Shown here piece after piece: positions 42,879 to 52,151 of a stretch of DNA of 64,000 nt. The position numbers were made by a program, and so were the translations under genes. The stretch comes from Brevirhabdus pacifica (GTDB taxonomy: Bacteria > Pseudomonadota > Alphaproteobacteria > Rhodobacterales > Rhodobacteraceae), in the NCBI RefSeq assembly GCF_002797755.1, contig NZ_PGFI01000012.1:310001-374000 (forward strand), written 5' to 3'. Below the pieces are notes generated by a model. That model had not been told where the DNA came from. It made no database searches and saw nothing but the letters and a program-made list of their open reading frames with translations. Positions within the stretch are counted from its first letter, which is position 1. Every line of letters begins with the position of its first letter.

Positions 42879-44143
42879 GATTCCCGGATCCGTTCCACCT
42901 GTGCTCCGCATGCGGCCAGCTTCTCTTCCAGCTTCTCATATCCGCGATCCAGGTGGTAGACCCGGCGAACCACGGTCTCGCCCTCGGCGGCAAGACCCGC
43001 CAGGATCAGCGAGACGCTGGCCCGCAGGTCGGTCGCCATCACCGGCGCACCGCGCAAGCGCTCGACCCCGTGGACGACGGCGGTGCCGCCGTGCACCTCG
43101 ATATGGGCGCCCATACGTTGCAGTTCGGGGGCGTGCATGAAGCGGTTCTCGAAGATCTTCTCTTCCAGGCGGCTGGTGCCCTCGGCGGTGCAAAGAAGCG
43201 CCATCATCTGGGCCTGAAGATCGGTGGGGAATCCGGGGAAAGGCTCGGTCGTCACGTCGACCGCCTGCACCCGGTCGCCCCGGCGGCGCACTTTCAGCCC
43301 CTCGTCGGTCTCGGTCACGTCGATGCCGGCGGCGTCCAGCTTCTCGACGAAGGCCTCGACCAGGTCGAGGCGACCGCCCAGAAGCTCGACCTCGCCGCCG
43401 GTGAAGGCGGGGGCCAGCATGTAGGTGCCCAGCTCGATCCGGTCGGTGACGACGGGATGGGTCGCGCCCGACAGACGGTCAACGCCCTGCACGGTGATGG
43501 TTGAGGTGCCGTCGCCTTCGATCTGCGCGCCCATGCGGCGCAGGCAGTCGGCCAGATCGACGATCTCGGGCTCGCGGGCAGCGTTGTTGATGACGGTGGT
43601 GCCCTTGGCCAAGGTCGCCGCCATCAGCACGTTCTCGGTCGCGCCGACGGAGACCAGCGGGAAGTCGACCGTGCCGCCCTTCAACCCGCCCGGGGCCTTG
43701 GCATGGACGTAGCCGTCGCGCAGCTCCAGCTCGGCGCCCAGCGCCTCGAGCCCCTTGAGGTGCAGATCGACGGGGCGCGCGCCGATGGCACAGCCGCCCG
43801 GCAGCGAGACCACGGCCTGGCCGTCGCGGGCCAGCATCGGGCCCAGCACCAGGATCGAGGCGCGCATCTTGCGCACGATGTCATAGTCGGCGGTGTGGCT
43901 GGTCATGTCGTGGGAGGACAGCGCCAGGACCTTGCCGCCCTGAAGCGCGGTCACCTCGGTGCCCAGCGACTGGAGCAGCTGGGTCATGGTCTTGATGTCG
44001 CTGAGACGCGGAGCGTTGGTCAGGGTCAGGGGCTCTTCGCTGAGCAGCGTCGCCGGCATCAGCGTGAGACAGGCGTTCTTGGCGCCGGCAATGGGAATGC
44101 GGCCGCGAAGCTCGGCCCCGCCTTTGATCAGAATTGCGTCCAT
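42875..44143 (-). CDS. murA: UDP-N-acetylglucosamine 1-carboxyvinyltransferase MurA
   Basis: First committed step of peptidoglycan synthesis: transfer of enolpyruvate from PEP to UDP-GlcNAc. The 422-residue protein has the catalytic Cys in [15 protein letters not shown] (the fosfomycin target), the KNA motif in [10 protein letters not shown], and [19 protein letters not shown]. The ATG at 44141-44143 gives the standard N-terminus (MDAILIKGG). Seven bases after the small basic gene. Confidence 0.96.
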   Translation of the reverse strand: MDAILIKGGAELRGRIPIAGAKNACLTLMPATLLSEEPLTLTNAPRLSDIKTMTQLLQSLGTEVTALQGGKVLALSSHDMTSHTADYDIVRKMRASILVLGPMLARDGQAVVSLPGGCAIGARPVDLHLKGLEALGAELELRDGYVHAKAPGGLKGGTVDFPLVSVGATENVLMAATLAKGTTVINNAAREPEIVDLADCLRRMGAQIEGDGTSTITVQGVDRLSGATHPVVTDRIELGTYMLAPAFTGGEVELLGGRLDLVEAFVEKLDAAGIDVTETDEGLKVRRRGDRVQAVDVTTEPFPGFPTDLQAQMMALLCTAEGTSRLEEKIFENRFMHAPELQRMGAHIEVHGGTAVVHGVERLRGAPVMATDLRASVSLILAGLAAEGETVVRRVYHLDRGYEKLEEKLAACGAQVERIRES

Positions 44144-44150
44144 GGGGTAT

Positions 44151-44306
44151 TCAGTCCTGCTTGTTGCCGCTCTCGCCATCGGCGCCGCTGCGCGCCTTCG
44201 CCTGTGCCTTGCGACGTTTCAGATTGGCCTTGAGGGCAGCCTTGAGACGCTCCTCGCGCGTCTGGGCCACCCTTTTCGGGCCTGATTTGTCCGGTTTCCG
44301 CTCCAT
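44151..44306 (-). CDS. 51-residue basic protein upstream of murA
   Basis: A short frame from the ATG at 44304-44306 to the TGA at 44151. The product begins [20 protein letters not shown] and continues [20 protein letters not shown], then [11 protein letters not shown]: strongly basic, helical, probably nucleic-acid- or ribosome-associated. It ends seven bases before murA in the same direction. The amino-acid pattern is regular rather than random. I recall small proteins of this kind upstream of murA in related genomes, but assign no function. Confidence 0.7.
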   Translation of the reverse strand: MERKPDKSGPKRVAQTREERLKAALKANLKRRKAQAKARSGADGESGNKQD

Positions 44307-44647
44307 CGGCACTGTCTATAACAGCCGCCCTCAGCCGTCCAGCCAAGGGCGGGCCCCAGATAGCCCCCGCAACGGGTCACCCCGGCTCAATCCCGCCATG
44401 CCCCGGGGGTTCCGAAATCACCGCCGCAAAAGGCCCGTTGGCACCCTTAGTGGCACGGGCGCCACGCTTGCGCCGGGCGGGGGCGGTTTTCCAAGGGCAT
44501 CGGCCCTGCCCGGCCGGCGGATCGCAGCGGAAATCGAAAACTTGCCAGAAGCCCCTTGCACCGAATTTGGGAATTGTCTAATCAGCCGCCACATCACGAC
44601 GCCGAGACGTTCCGGGCCAACCCGGATCCTTGGCCGAGCGATCGGAT
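44307..44647. promoter_or_regulatory. Divergent region upstream of the murA chain and tRNA-Thr
   Basis: 341 bases without a protein gene. On the plus strand a fair promoter for the tRNA is visible: TTGCAC at 44556-44561, 17 bases, TAATCA at 44579-44584, which would start transcription about 57 bases before the tRNA. The minus-strand promoter of the 51-residue gene and murA should lie near 44310-44400, but I could not pick it out. Confidence 0.4.
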
Positions 44648-44722
44648 GCTGTGGTAGCTCAGTGGTAGAGCACACCCTTGGTAAGGGTGAGGTCGAGAGT
44701 TCAATCCTCTCTCACAGCACCA
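44648..44722 (+). tRNA. tRNA-Thr (anticodon GGT)
   Basis: Complete cloverleaf with encoded CCA. Acceptor GCTGTGG pairs with TCACAGC. The D-arm contains GCTCAGTGGTAGAGC. The anticodon stem CACCC/GGGTG carries the loop TTGGTAA, giving anticodon GGT (codon ACC). The T-arm is GAGAGTTCAATCCTCTC. 75 bases. Confidence 0.96.
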
Positions 44723-44773
44723 TCCCCCACTTTTCCAATGATCCGCCGGCCCCTCGGCCCGACAGCCGTCGTC

Positions 44774-45811
44774 CTAGAGGATGCCCTCGGCCAGTTCCGG
44801 CGCTGGCGAAAGCTCCCCCCGCTCGATGCGGCGGATGATGCGGTGCACCTTCTCGTGGGGGGCGCAGTCGATTCCCATCTCCTGTCCCCGCCGGGCGACG
44901 AGGCCGTTGATCGCGTCGGTTTCCGTCCGACGCCCCTTGCGGATGTCCTGCGCCATCGAGGGGCGCTGATCGGCGCTGCGCCCGCCGGCAATGCGCGCCA
45001 TGGCGGCGCGGATCTCGGCGGCGGCGCCGGTGTCGCCATCCTCGGCCGCGACCAGTGCGTCGAAGGAATAGGCCGTGTCGACAAGGCCATAGTCCAGCGC
45101 CCGCCCCACCCGCACGGTCTGGGCGCCCAGGCGCATCCCCAGTTCGATCGTGACCGGGGTCGTGTCCCGCTCCAGCCCGGTCATTCCGGTCATGCCCGAC
45201 AGGCCGTTGCGCATGGAATTGACCACCAGCTTGGACCATTTGATACCCGGCAGATCCTGCATCACGTCCACATCCTCGGCATGGGCCAGGGCCCGGGCGA
45301 TGCCGTCGCAGGCGCCGATGCGCGCGGGATCCATGGCACCCACGTTGACATGGCCGCGCGGCGACATGCGCTTGATCCGCCCGGGCGCGATCATGTCACA
45401 AGCCAGCGCGGCGATGGCACAGCCGAAAGTGGCCGAGGGGCCCGCGATCTGGGCGATCTCGGGTTCGTTGAACGAGTTCTGCAGGGATACGATCGCCCCG
45501 TCCCGGGCCATGTAGGGCAGGATCATCTCGGTCGCCCAGCGGGTGTCGTAGGATTTGACCGCGATGAAGGCGATATCGACGGGATGCTCGCGGATCAGCT
45601 CCTGCACCTGGCTGAGGTGTCGGATGTCGGGATGGACGACGGCGCGGGCATCGCTGTCCAGCTCTTCCAGGCTCAACCCGTCGCGGCGCACGGTCTCGAC
45701 GTGCTCGGGCCAGGCGTCGAACATCACGACATCCATGCCGGCCTGTGCCATCTGCCCCCCGAAATAGCCGCCCATGGCGCCGGCCCCGATGATCGCGATC
45801 CGCTTGTCCAA
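44774..45811 (-). CDS. Ketopantoate reductase-like (PanE/ApbA) oxidoreductase, TTG start
   Basis: A 345-residue NADP-dependent reductase of the 2-dehydropantoate 2-reductase family. The Rossmann motif is IAIIGAGAMGGYFGGQMAQAG; the catalytic Lys is probably in GIKWSKLVVNSMRNGLSG, and the second conserved Lys in AFIAVKSYDT. No ATG or GTG gives this N-terminus; a TTG at 45809-45811 preceded by GGGAGG (seven bases) is the likely start. Longer than E. coli PanE (303), so a related 2-ketoacid reductase is equally possible. Confidence 0.85.
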   Translation of the reverse strand: MDKRIAIIGAGAMGGYFGGQMAQAGMDVVMFDAWPEHVETVRRDGLSLEELDSDARAVVHPDIRHLSQVQELIREHPVDIAFIAVKSYDTRWATEMILPYMARDGAIVSLQNSFNEPEIAQIAGPSATFGCAIAALACDMIAPGRIKRMSPRGHVNVGAMDPARIGACDGIARALAHAEDVDVMQDLPGIKWSKLVVNSMRNGLSGMTGMTGLERDTTPVTIELGMRLGAQTVRVGRALDYGLVDTAYSFDALVAAEDGDTGAAAEIRAAMARIAGGRSADQRPSMAQDIRKGRRTETDAINGLVARRGQEMGIDCAPHEKVHRIIRRIERGELSPAPELAEGIL

Positions 45812-46108
45812 ATCCGTCCCTCCCGTGGCCCGTGCCGGGCCAGTTCCACGCCCCCTCCCCGGGGCGCATGGTGCTGATTTGAAGCCCAAAACCGGCGGCG
45901 AAGCCATCCCTTTCGGGCGATCGTTCCGCATTTGCCCGCCCCGCGCACCACCCCCGGCGGAGCAGTCCGGCCACCATGCAAGCATGGGCTGTGACGCCCA
46001 GCCTCCCCAGGCGCGACCTACCCGTCGATGGTCCGCGCGGCTTTGCGGGCTAGGTCATCGGGCATCCCCGTCAAAGCCCCCGCCGGGGCCCTGGTGAAAG
46101 GCGCGCGC

Positions 46109-46681
46109 ATGTCCGACCTATCGACCTGGTTCACGTCTTGGGACCGTCTGGAAAGCATCGCGGTCTCGTCGGTGGCGCTTTACGTGCTGATCGTGGTGCT
46201 GGTCCGGGTGATGGGCAAGCGGGTGACGGGCCAGATGAACAGTTTCGACTGGATCATCACCGTCGCCGTGGGCAGCCTGCTGGCCAGCGGCATCTTGCAG
46301 AACAGCGTCTCGGTCAGCGATGCGGCCTTGGCGATCGGGATCCTGGCGGCCTGTCAGTGGCTGATGACCAAGGCCTCGGTCCGCAGCCAGCGGTTCGAGA
46401 AACTGGTCAAACCCGCCCCGCGCCTGCTGGTTCACAAGGGCGCCTATCTGGACGCCCAGATGGAGCATGAGCGCGTGACCCGCGCCGAGGTGGACGCGGC
46501 CCTGCGCGAACAGGGCCATGCCTCCATCGACGAGGTGAACTGGGTCGTTCTGGAAACCGACGGCACCATGAGCGTCGTTCCCCGCATGGCCGTGCCGCTG
46601 GATCAGGCCGGGCTGATGCGGCAGGTGGCCGGGCACGAAAAGCTGGACGAGACACCGCCGCAGGCCGCGCCGCGCGGCTAG
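46109..46681 (+). CDS. DUF421 (YetF-type) membrane protein
   Basis: A 190-residue inner-membrane protein. Three membrane segments are visible at about residues 20-38 ([18 protein letters not shown]), 50-65 and 72-92, then a soluble C-terminal domain with [23 protein letters not shown] earlier and [36 protein letters not shown] later, the DUF421/DUF3290-type architecture. Function unknown. ATG at 46109 preceded by AAAGG. The stop overlaps the convergent lrp gene by four bases. Confidence 0.88.
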   Translation: MSDLSTWFTSWDRLESIAVSSVALYVLIVVLVRVMGKRVTGQMNSFDWIITVAVGSLLASGILQNSVSVSDAALAIGILAACQWLMTKASVRSQRFEKLVKPAPRLLVHKGAYLDAQMEHERVTRAEVDAALREQGHASIDEVNWVVLETDGTMSVVPRMAVPLDQAGLMRQVAGHEKLDETPPQAAPRG

Positions 46682-47160
46682 GGGCGCAGATGCTCCAGCG
46701 GCAATGCGGTGCTGTATGATACCTGGTTGAGGGCGAAACTGGATTTGATGCTGGCGACGCCGGGGATCCGGGTCAGATGCTCCTTCAGGAACTGCTCGTA
46801 ATGCTGAAGGTCGGGCACCACGACGCGCAGCAGGTAATCTGCCTCGCCCGTCATCAGGTAGCATTCGACCACCTCCGGCCGGTCGCGGACATCATCCTCG
46901 AATTCCTGAAGGCGTTCCTTGACCTGCTTTTCCAGCGTGACGCTGACAAAGACGTTCACCATCAGCCCGATGCCCGCCGCGTCCAGCAAGGTGACACGGC
47001 TGCGGATGATCCCCGCCTCCTCCAGCAGTCTTACCCGTCGCAGGCAGGGAGAGGGCGACAGGCCCACCCGCTCGGCCAGTTCCAGATTGGATATGTCGGC
47101 CCGCTGCTGAAGGATCTTGAGGATTCGCAGGTCTGTCGCGTCCAATCGCAAAGTTGGCAT
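46678..47160 (-). CDS. Lrp/AsnC-family transcriptional regulator (MdeR-like by context)
   Basis: A 160-residue regulator: N-terminal winged helix ([47 protein letters not shown]) and C-terminal RAM ligand domain (VEEC-like [22 protein letters not shown]). Divergently placed 134 bases from the E1 gene, the usual layout for control of the neighbour. In Pseudomonas putida the Lrp-type MdeR controls mdeAB for methionine breakdown; the parallel is inference. Confidence 0.92.
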   Translation of the reverse strand: MPTLRLDATDLRILKILQQRADISNLELAERVGLSPSPCLRRVRLLEEAGIIRSRVTLLDAAGIGLMVNVFVSVTLEKQVKERLQEFEDDVRDRPEVVECYLMTGEADYLLRVVVPDLQHYEQFLKEHLTRIPGVASIKSSFALNQVSYSTALPLEHLRP

Positions 47161-47294
47161 GAATTACCCTGAATTGACCACTTTGAAGCAAGTTATTCCA
47201 CAACCCCGTCGGCACGCCAGTCAATTCGCAACCCTGCGCCGGGGGATCCGTGGCACACTCTGCCCAAAGCCGCCTTTTCCGATATGGACGCCCG
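47161..47294. promoter_or_regulatory. Divergent lrp / 2-oxoacid dehydrogenase E1 control region
   Basis: A+T-rich gap (47161-47205 in particular) expected to hold both promoters and the Lrp operator. TTGACC at 47174-47179 is a possible plus-strand -35, but no well-spaced -10 follows. Confidence 0.35.
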
Positions 47295-49691
47295 ATGACC
47301 CGCACGCCCCCGACCTCCCCTGCCCCCCTCGACACGATGGCGCAGCTTGAGCGCAAGATCCTCTGGCTCTCGGCCTGGATGATCCACAATGCCAACCACC
47401 TGCGCGCCAAGAGCGACGATCTGAAGGTCGGCGGGCACCAGGCCTCCTGCGCGTCGATCACCACGATCATGACCGCGCTTTACATGGATATCCTGCGGCC
47501 CCAGGACCGGGTGGCGGTCAAGCCCCACGCCAGCCCTGTCTTTCACGCGATCCAATACCTTCTGGGCCAGCAGAGCCTTGAGGCCCTGAAGGATTTCCGG
47601 GCCTTCGGGGGGGCGCAATCCTACCCGTCGCGCACCAAGGACGCGGACGACGTCGATTTCTCGACCGGCTCCGTTGGGCTAGGGGTTGCGATGACGGCCT
47701 TTGCCAGCCTGACCCAGGACTATCTGAAGGGGCACGGCTGGCTGAACCGCCCCGAGGGGCGGATGGTGGCCCTGGCAGGTGATGCCGAATTCGACGAGGG
47801 CAACATCTTCGAGGCGCTTCAGGAAGGGTATCGCCACGATCTGCGCAATACCTGGTGGGTGATCGACTACAACCGCCAGAGCCTGGACGCCGTCGTGCAC
47901 GAGCAGATGCACGGCCGCTATGCCGAGGTGTTCCGCTCTTTCGGATGGGACGTGAAGACGATCAAATACGGCCGCCTGCTGGAAGAGGCGTTCGAGCGGC
48001 CCGGCGGCGGCGCCCTGCGCGAGTGGATCGATACCTGCGCCAACCCGCTCTACTCGGCCCTGACCTATCGCGGCGCGCCCGCCTGGCGCGACCGGCTGGA
48101 GGCCGACTTGGGCAACAACCTCGCAGGTGCGATCCTGGCGGACCTGGACGACGCGGGGATCGAGCGGCTGATGACCAACCTGGGCGGGCACGACCTGTCG
48201 GCCCTGCGCAGCACCTTCCGCGACACCACCAGTGACCGCCCCACGGCCTTCATCGCCTATACGATCAAGGGGTTCGGCACCCCGCTTGCCGGTCACAAGG
48301 ACAACCACGGCGGGTTGATGACGCCCGAGCAGATGGACCGTTTCCGTCAGGACATGGGCGTCCGCGAGGGCCATGAATGGGATCCGTTCGAGGGGGTCGA
48401 CGCCGACGCCCTGCGCGCCCACCTCGATGCCGTTCCTTTCGCCGCCGAGGGGCGTCGGCGCTACCGGGCCGCGACCCTGCCGGTGCCCGAAGCACTCGCC
48501 CAACCGGTCCGGGGCCGCAGCTCGACCCAGCTGGCGTTCGGCAAGATCCTCGACGACATCGGGCGCGACCGCGAGGGCGCGCTGGCCTCGCGCATCGTCA
48601 CCACATCGCCCGACGTGACGGTTTCGACCGGGCTGGGCCCCTGGGTGAACCGGCGCGGGCGCTTCTCGGTCGATGCGCAGGCCGACGTCTTTCGAGACGA
48701 GAAGGTGCCCAGCATGCAGAAATGGGCGGCAGGCACCTCTGGGCAGCATCTGGAACTGGGGATCGCCGAGAACAACTTCTTCACCATGCTGGCCGCACTT
48801 GGCCTATCGCATTCGGTCTTCGGAGAGCGGCTGCTGCCGGTGGGCACGCTTTACGACCCCTTCGTGGCCCGCGGCCTCGATGCGTTGAACTATGCCTGCT
48901 ACCAGGATGCGCGGTTCATGGTGGTCGGCACGCCATCGGGGATCAGCCTGGCGCCCGAAGGCGGCGCGCACCAGTCCATCAACTCGCCCCTGATCGGCAT
49001 GGCCCAGGACGGGCTGGCCAGTTTCGAACCCGCCTTCGCCGATGAGCTTGAGGCGATCATGCGCTGGTCCTTCGACTACCTGCAACGCGACGCCGATGCC
49101 CTGCCCGAAAAGCCCGACGCATGGGACCGCGATGCCAAGGGCGGATCGGTCTACCTGCGGCTTTCGACCCGCACCCTGGAACAGCCCGCCCGCAGCTTCA
49201 CCCCCGAGGAGGAGCGCGCGGTGATCGACGGCGGCTACTGGATGCGCCCCCCCGGCCCCAACTGTGAACTTGTCGTCGCCTACAGCGGCGCCGTCGCCGA
49301 GGAGGCGATGACCGCCGTGGGGCTGCTGTCCGAAAGCCTGCGCGACATCGGTCTGCTGGCCGTCACCTCGCCCGACCGCCTCAGCGCCGGCTGGCACGCC
49401 GCCGCCCGGGCGCGCGAGGACGGTCAGCTTCATGTCACCAGCCATGTAGAGCGGCTGTTGCAGGCCGTGCCGCGCCACGCCGGGATCATCACCGTCTGCG
49501 ACGCCTATCCGGCGACGCTGGAGTGGCTGGGCTCGGTCAACGGCAACCGCACCCGCGCCCTGGGCGTCGAAAGTTTTGGCCAGTCCGGCAGTGTCGAGGA
49601 TCTTTACGCAGCCTACGGCATCGACGCACAGGCGATCATGCGCGCCGCGCGGATCAGCGTGGGCCTGGTGCCCCGGGCGATCCGGGGCTGA
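47295..49691 (+). CDS. Thiamine-diphosphate 2-oxoacid dehydrogenase E1 / transketolase-like (MdeB-like)
   Basis: A 798-residue homodimeric-type E1 related to AceE. The ThDP motif is GDAEFDEGNIFEAL...IDYNRQSLD (about residues 160-197), a variant of the usual GDGEMDE...NxQ pattern. HNANHLRAKSDDLKVGGHQASCASI near the start and EGGAHQSINSPLIGMAQDGL in the middle are E1 blocks. With an Lrp regulator next door it resembles P. putida MdeB, the alpha-ketobutyrate dehydrogenase E1. No E2 or E3 and no methionine gamma-lyase is in the window. Start uncertain: GTG 47250 or ATG 47295. Confidence 0.85.
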   Translation: MTRTPPTSPAPLDTMAQLERKILWLSAWMIHNANHLRAKSDDLKVGGHQASCASITTIMTALYMDILRPQDRVAVKPHASPVFHAIQYLLGQQSLEALKDFRAFGGAQSYPSRTKDADDVDFSTGSVGLGVAMTAFASLTQDYLKGHGWLNRPEGRMVALAGDAEFDEGNIFEALQEGYRHDLRNTWWVIDYNRQSLDAVVHEQMHGRYAEVFRSFGWDVKTIKYGRLLEEAFERPGGGALREWIDTCANPLYSALTYRGAPAWRDRLEADLGNNLAGAILADLDDAGIERLMTNLGGHDLSALRSTFRDTTSDRPTAFIAYTIKGFGTPLAGHKDNHGGLMTPEQMDRFRQDMGVREGHEWDPFEGVDADALRAHLDAVPFAAEGRRRYRAATLPVPEALAQPVRGRSSTQLAFGKILDDIGRDREGALASRIVTTSPDVTVSTGLGPWVNRRGRFSVDAQADVFRDEKVPSMQKWAAGTSGQHLELGIAENNFFTMLAALGLSHSVFGERLLPVGTLYDPFVARGLDALNYACYQDARFMVVGTPSGISLAPEGGAHQSINSPLIGMAQDGLASFEPAFADELEAIMRWSFDYLQRDADALPEKPDAWDRDAKGGSVYLRLSTRTLEQPARSFTPEEERAVIDGGYWMRPPGPNCELVVAYSGAVAEEAMTAVGLLSESLRDIGLLAVTSPDRLSAGWHAAARAREDGQLHVTSHVERLLQAVPRHAGIITVCDAYPATLEWLGSVNGNRTRALGVESFGQSGSVEDLYAAYGIDAQAIMRAARISVGLVPRAIRG

Positions 49692-49761
49692 CAGGCCCAC
49701 GCGGGGCCGGGTGGCGCGAGGTCGAAGGCCCCGCGCCCAAGCCCGGCCCGAGGGCCGTGGC

Positions 49762-50424
49762 TCAGCCCTTCTTCGGGGCGCCGGTGGTGCGCAGGTAAGG
49801 CAGCACCCGCTCGTATTCTCCGAACCGCTCGGTCGCCTCGTCGTCAGAGACGGCGGCGGTGATGATCACGTCCTCGCCGGATTTCCAGTTGGCGGGGGTC
49901 GCGACCTTGTGCTCGGCCGTCAGCTGGATGGAATCGAGGGCGCGCAGGATCTCGTCGAAATTGCGCCCGGTGGTCATCGGATAGGTCAGCGACAGCTTGA
50001 TCTTCTTGTCGGGCCCGATGATGAACACCGACCGCACGGTGGCGTTGTCGGCGGCGCTGCGCCCCTCGGACGAGCCGCCGGTATCGGCCGGCAGCATGCC
50101 GTAAAGCTTGGCCACCTTCAGATCCGTGTCACCGATCATCGGATAGCCGACCGCGTTGCCCGACACCGTCTGGATGTCGGATTTCCACTTGTGGTGATCC
50201 TCGACCGGGTCGACCGAGATGCCGATGATCTTGGTGTTGCGCTTGGCGAACTCGTCGGCCATCCCGGCCATCACGCCCAGTTCGGTCGTGCAGACCGGCG
50301 TAAAATCCTTGGGATGCGAGAACATCACCGCGTAGCCGTCGCCGATCCAGTCGTGAAAGTGGATCTCGCCCTCGGTGGTCTGGGCCGTGAAGTCGGGGGC
50401 CGTGTCGTTGATGCGTATGGACAT
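49762..50424 (-). CDS. 1-Cys peroxiredoxin (Prx6 family)
   Basis: A 220-residue thiol peroxidase. The only cysteine is the peroxidatic Cys45 in HPKDFTPVCTTELG; no resolving Cys exists, so it is of the 1-Cys Prx6 type. GISVDPVEDHHKWKSDI and the C-terminal TPANWKSGEDVII are typical of the family. It detoxifies hydrogen and alkyl peroxides in the cytosol. Start ATG at 50422-50424 with AGGAGG five bases upstream. Convergent with the E1 gene. Confidence 0.94.
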   Translation of the reverse strand: MSIRINDTAPDFTAQTTEGEIHFHDWIGDGYAVMFSHPKDFTPVCTTELGVMAGMADEFAKRNTKIIGISVDPVEDHHKWKSDIQTVSGNAVGYPMIGDTDLKVAKLYGMLPADTGGSSEGRSAADNATVRSVFIIGPDKKIKLSLTYPMTTGRNFDEILRALDSIQLTAEHKVATPANWKSGEDVIITAAVSDDEATERFGEYERVLPYLRTTGAPKKG

Positions 50425-50561
50425 GGTGTCCTCCTGAAATGGGTGCGACACCATTGATAAAGGCATGCCCGCGCGGCAAGGCAATGGCCCGCGCGCAGTC
50501 GGCGGCAACTGGCCCATGGCGCCGACCTGCCTTTTATCCCCCGCACGAAGGTGGGCGCGGC

Positions 50562-52082
50562 TCAGCCCGCGGGCTGGAAACTGTCCTTCTGCTCCTCGCG
50601 CAGGATGTTCTTCTGGACCTTGCCCATCGTGTTGCGCGGCAACTCTGCCTGCACCACGTAGCGGCGCGGCTGCTTGAACCCGGCCAGGCGCGCCCCAAGA
50701 TCGGCGCGGATCGCGTCGAGGTCGGGACCGCCCGCCCCGTCGGGGACCAGAACGGCGACGACGCTTTCGCCGAAATCGGGGTGCGGAACGCCGATCACGG
50801 CGCTTTCGCGAACGCCCGGCTGCTCATCGAGGATCAACTCGATTTCCTTGGGGTAGATGTTGTAGCCCCCGGAGATGATGAGGTCCTTGTTGCGCCCGAC
50901 GATGGTCAGATAGCCGTCGTCGTCGAAGCGGCCCAGGTCGCCTGTGATGAAGAACCCGTCGGCGCGCAGCTCCTCGGCGGTCTTTTCGGGCATCTGCCAA
51001 TACCCCTTGAAGACATTGGGACCGCGAAGCTCGATCTGGCCGATCTCTCCCTTGGGCAGGGTCTTGCCCGTGTCCGGATCGGTGATCTTGATCTCGACCC
51101 CCGGCAGGGCAAAGCCGACGGTGCCGGCGCGCCGCTCGGCGTCGTAGGGGTTTGAGCTGTTCATCGAGGTCTCGGTCATCCCATAGCGTTCCAGGATCCG
51201 GTGGCCGGTCCGCTCTTCGAAGCGGACATGGGTCTCGGCCAACAGCGGCGCGCTGCCCGAGATGAAGACGCGCACGTGTCCGACCAGCGCGCGGGTGAAC
51301 CGCTCGTCGTCCAGCAGGCGGGTGTAGAAGGTCGGCACCCCCATCATCGTCGTCGCCCGGGGCAGCTGCTCGATCACCGTGTCCTGATCGAACTTCGGCA
51401 GGAAGATCATCGCGCCCCCCGCCAGAAGCGAAACGTTGGTCGCCACGAAAAGCCCGTGACTGTGGAAGATCGGCAGCGCGTGGAGCAGCACGTCGCGGTC
51501 GGTGAACCGCCAGCACGAGACCAGGGCGATGGCGTTCGACAACAGGTTCTCCTGGGTCAGCATCGCCCCTTTCGAGCGCCCCGTCGTGCCCGAGGTGTAA
51601 AGCAGTGCGGCCAGATCATCGCGCCCACGCGCGACAGTGGTGAAGTTTTCGGGGGCGGCCGCCGCCATATCGGCCAGCGATCCGCCGCCCACGGCGTCCA
51701 GCGTCGCAAGGCGGATCCCGGCCCCCTCGGCGATCGGCGCCAGCGCCTCCGCATCACCGGGATCGCAGACGAAAAGCCCCGCCCCACTGTTGGCGATGAA
51801 ATACTCAAGCTCGCTGGCGGTATAGGCCGTGTTGAGCGGCAGGAAGACCGCCCCCGCCCGCACGCAGGCGCCATAGAGGGCAAGCGCCTGGGGCGACTTG
51901 GCCACCTGAACCGCCACCCGGTCGCCCGGCGCGATCCCCTGCTGAACCAGCGCGTTGGCATAGCGCGCCACCTGGCCCAGGAACCCTGCGTGGGTGATCG
52001 TCTGCCCGTCGGGCAGGTGCAGGAAGGGCGTGTCCTTGCCCTCGTGACGGCCGAACAGCGTGTCGTAAAGCGGATTGCTCAT
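50562..52082 (-). CDS. matB: Malonyl-CoA synthetase MatB
   Basis: A 506-residue acyl-CoA synthetase of the ANL superfamily that activates malonate (often methylmalonate too) with ATP and CoA. AMP-binding motif LLYTSGTTGRSKGAML; ERYGMTETSMNSSNPYDAERRAGTVG matches the MatB-specific substrate region; hinge TGDLGRFDDDGYLTIVGRNKD; catalytic Lys in RNTMGKVQKN. The start ATG at 52080-52082 gives the usual MatB N-terminus (NPLYDTLF). Last gene of gntR-tctCBA-matB. Confidence 0.93.
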   Translation of the reverse strand: MSNPLYDTLFGRHEGKDTPFLHLPDGQTITHAGFLGQVARYANALVQQGIAPGDRVAVQVAKSPQALALYGACVRAGAVFLPLNTAYTASELEYFIANSGAGLFVCDPGDAEALAPIAEGAGIRLATLDAVGGGSLADMAAAAPENFTTVARGRDDLAALLYTSGTTGRSKGAMLTQENLLSNAIALVSCWRFTDRDVLLHALPIFHSHGLFVATNVSLLAGGAMIFLPKFDQDTVIEQLPRATTMMGVPTFYTRLLDDERFTRALVGHVRVFISGSAPLLAETHVRFEERTGHRILERYGMTETSMNSSNPYDAERRAGTVGFALPGVEIKITDPDTGKTLPKGEIGQIELRGPNVFKGYWQMPEKTAEELRADGFFITGDLGRFDDDGYLTIVGRNKDLIISGGYNIYPKEIELILDEQPGVRESAVIGVPHPDFGESVVAVLVPDGAGGPDLDAIRADLGARLAGFKQPRRYVVQAELPRNTMGKVQKNILREEQKDSFQPAG

Positions 52083-52111
52083 GGGTCTTGCGGGTCCTTT
52101 GAACGGGGTAT

Positions 52112-52145
52112 GGCCGCGCCCGGGGCACATGGCCGGGGCGCGGCC
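52112..52145. repeat. Hairpin in the tctA-matB gap
   Basis: A 10-base-pair inverted repeat (GGCCGCGCCC at 52112-52121, complement at 52136-52145) fills most of the gap between tctA and matB. No T-run. Possibly an mRNA processing or stabilising element separating transporter and synthetase expression. Confidence 0.5.
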
Positions 52146-52151
52146 GGATGC

